Position numbers and translations under genes: made by a program. Source: an uncultured Eubacterium sp. (GTDB lineage Bacteria > Bacillota_A > Clostridia > Lachnospirales > Lachnospiraceae). Taken from it: 14,001 nucleotides of DNA. The stretch's first letter is position 1. Every line of letters begins with the position of its first letter. Under the pieces are notes generated by a model. The model did not search any database, was not told the DNA's origin, and worked only from the letters and a program-made list of their open reading frames with translations. Shown here one piece after another: positions 13,671 through 14,001 of the stretch. The stretch spans positions 1 to 14,001 of the forward strand of contig CAQBGY010000060.1 of the NCBI GenBank assembly GCA_948759685.1, given 5' to 3'.

Positions 13671-13929
13671 AGCAGAATTACTTGCTCTTACCTACAATGA
13701 TATTGACTTAGAGAAGCGCACCATTTCCGTAAACAAGTCTTATCAGCGGATAGAGGGAAGGGATATTATCACACCGCCTAAAACGCCAAAGAGCAAACGT
13801 ATCATAACGATACCGCCGTTTCTGACAGAAGAATTAAAAGAGTATACTTCGCACTTATACGGAATTATGGCAGACGAAAGAATGTTCCGTTTTACAAAAT
13901 CCTATATGGAGCATGTAGTGGTATACTAA
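13669..13929 (+). pseudogene. Right remnant of an interrupted tyrosine recombinase
   Basis: In frame from the junction the text is KAELLALTYNDIDLEKRT, SVNKSYQRIEGRD, ITPPKTPKSKRIITIPPFL and MADERMFRFTKSYMEH. This is the box I and beta-sheet region of phage/Tn916-type integrases, about 82 residues. After MEH the frame leaves the family (VVVY, stop at 13927-13929), so box II with HxLRH and the active-site Tyr is missing. An apparent ATG at 13585 lies before the terminator and is not the true start. The fragment lacks both ends and cannot encode an active enzyme. It marks an older element at this locus. Confidence 0.7.
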
Positions 13930-13931
13930 TC

Positions 13932-13974
13932 TTGTAACACCTTGTTCGGATAATGTATAATAAAACGAACAAGG
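13932..13974 (+). promoter_or_regulatory. Promoter with inverted-repeat operator before the last gene
   Basis: TTGTAA (13932-13937) and a perfect TATAAT (13956-13961) are spaced by 18 bases. A perfect 9-bp inverted repeat, CCTTGTTCG/CGAACAAGG (13940-13948 and 13966-13974), surrounds the -10, and its right arm runs into the ribosome site AAGGAG. This suits either repressor control or RNA hairpin control of translation. Confidence 0.5.
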
Positions 13975-13985
13975 AGATTACCATT

Positions 13986-14001
13986 ATGACAAAAAAATAT
14001 G
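13986..14001 (+). CDS. Start of a gene running out of the window
   Basis: The ATG is 9 bases behind AAGGAG, and the protein begins MTKKY. Too little is present to name it. The operator-like inverted repeat upstream suggests a regulated gene, perhaps a regulator or resistance gene, which is speculative. Confidence 0.45.

Overview
The window looks like chromosome of a gut Clostridia bacterium, most likely Lachnospiraceae. The evidence is AT-rich Gram-positive style genes with strong AGGAGG ribosome binding sites, rho-independent terminators, a Spo0A-like small protein, a clostridial Cys-rich peptide maturation cluster and a triplet of large serine recombinases. No tool or database was used; family names rest on recognising motifs.

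Region 1 (1-1640): the 3' end of an ABC-2 type permease gene, a 47-codon ORF, a bidirectional terminator, a divergent XRE-type repressor gene (probable TTG start at 1215) and a 71-residue protein resembling the DNA-binding end of Spo0A.

Region 2 (1641-5725), low GC: a self-contained RiPP operon. It holds two pairs of 20-bp-spaced direct repeats directly upstream of a good -35/-10 promoter, an acyl-carrier-like protein whose phosphopantetheine serine is replaced by proline, a 65-residue Cys-rich precursor, an attenuator hairpin, a radical SAM/SPASM maturase (CcpM type), a TIGR04066-type maturation protein and a 209-residue protein of unknown role, closed by a terminator. No dedicated exporter or leader peptidase lies in the cluster.

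Region 3 (about 5822-13670), clearly higher GC: a roughly 7.85-kb integrated element. It carries long hairpins near its left end, a catalytically degenerate serine-recombinase-like protein translationally coupled to an orphan MazF/PemK toxin, a tiny single-span membrane peptide, two small unknown proteins, a cluster of perfect inverted repeats (possible oriT or regulatory region), and three tandem large serine recombinases with a strong terminator. No relaxase, coupling protein or replication gene is visible, so it looks like a mobilisable or cryptic element, not a complete ICE.

Region 4 (flanks): joining the sequence left of 5822 to that right of 13668 rebuilds, in frame, a tyrosine-recombinase box I (GLRKAELLALTYNDID). 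The element therefore seems to have inserted into a tyrosine recombinase gene that is itself truncated at both ends. At the right edge a promoter inside an inverted repeat drives a gene that starts at 13986 and leaves the window.
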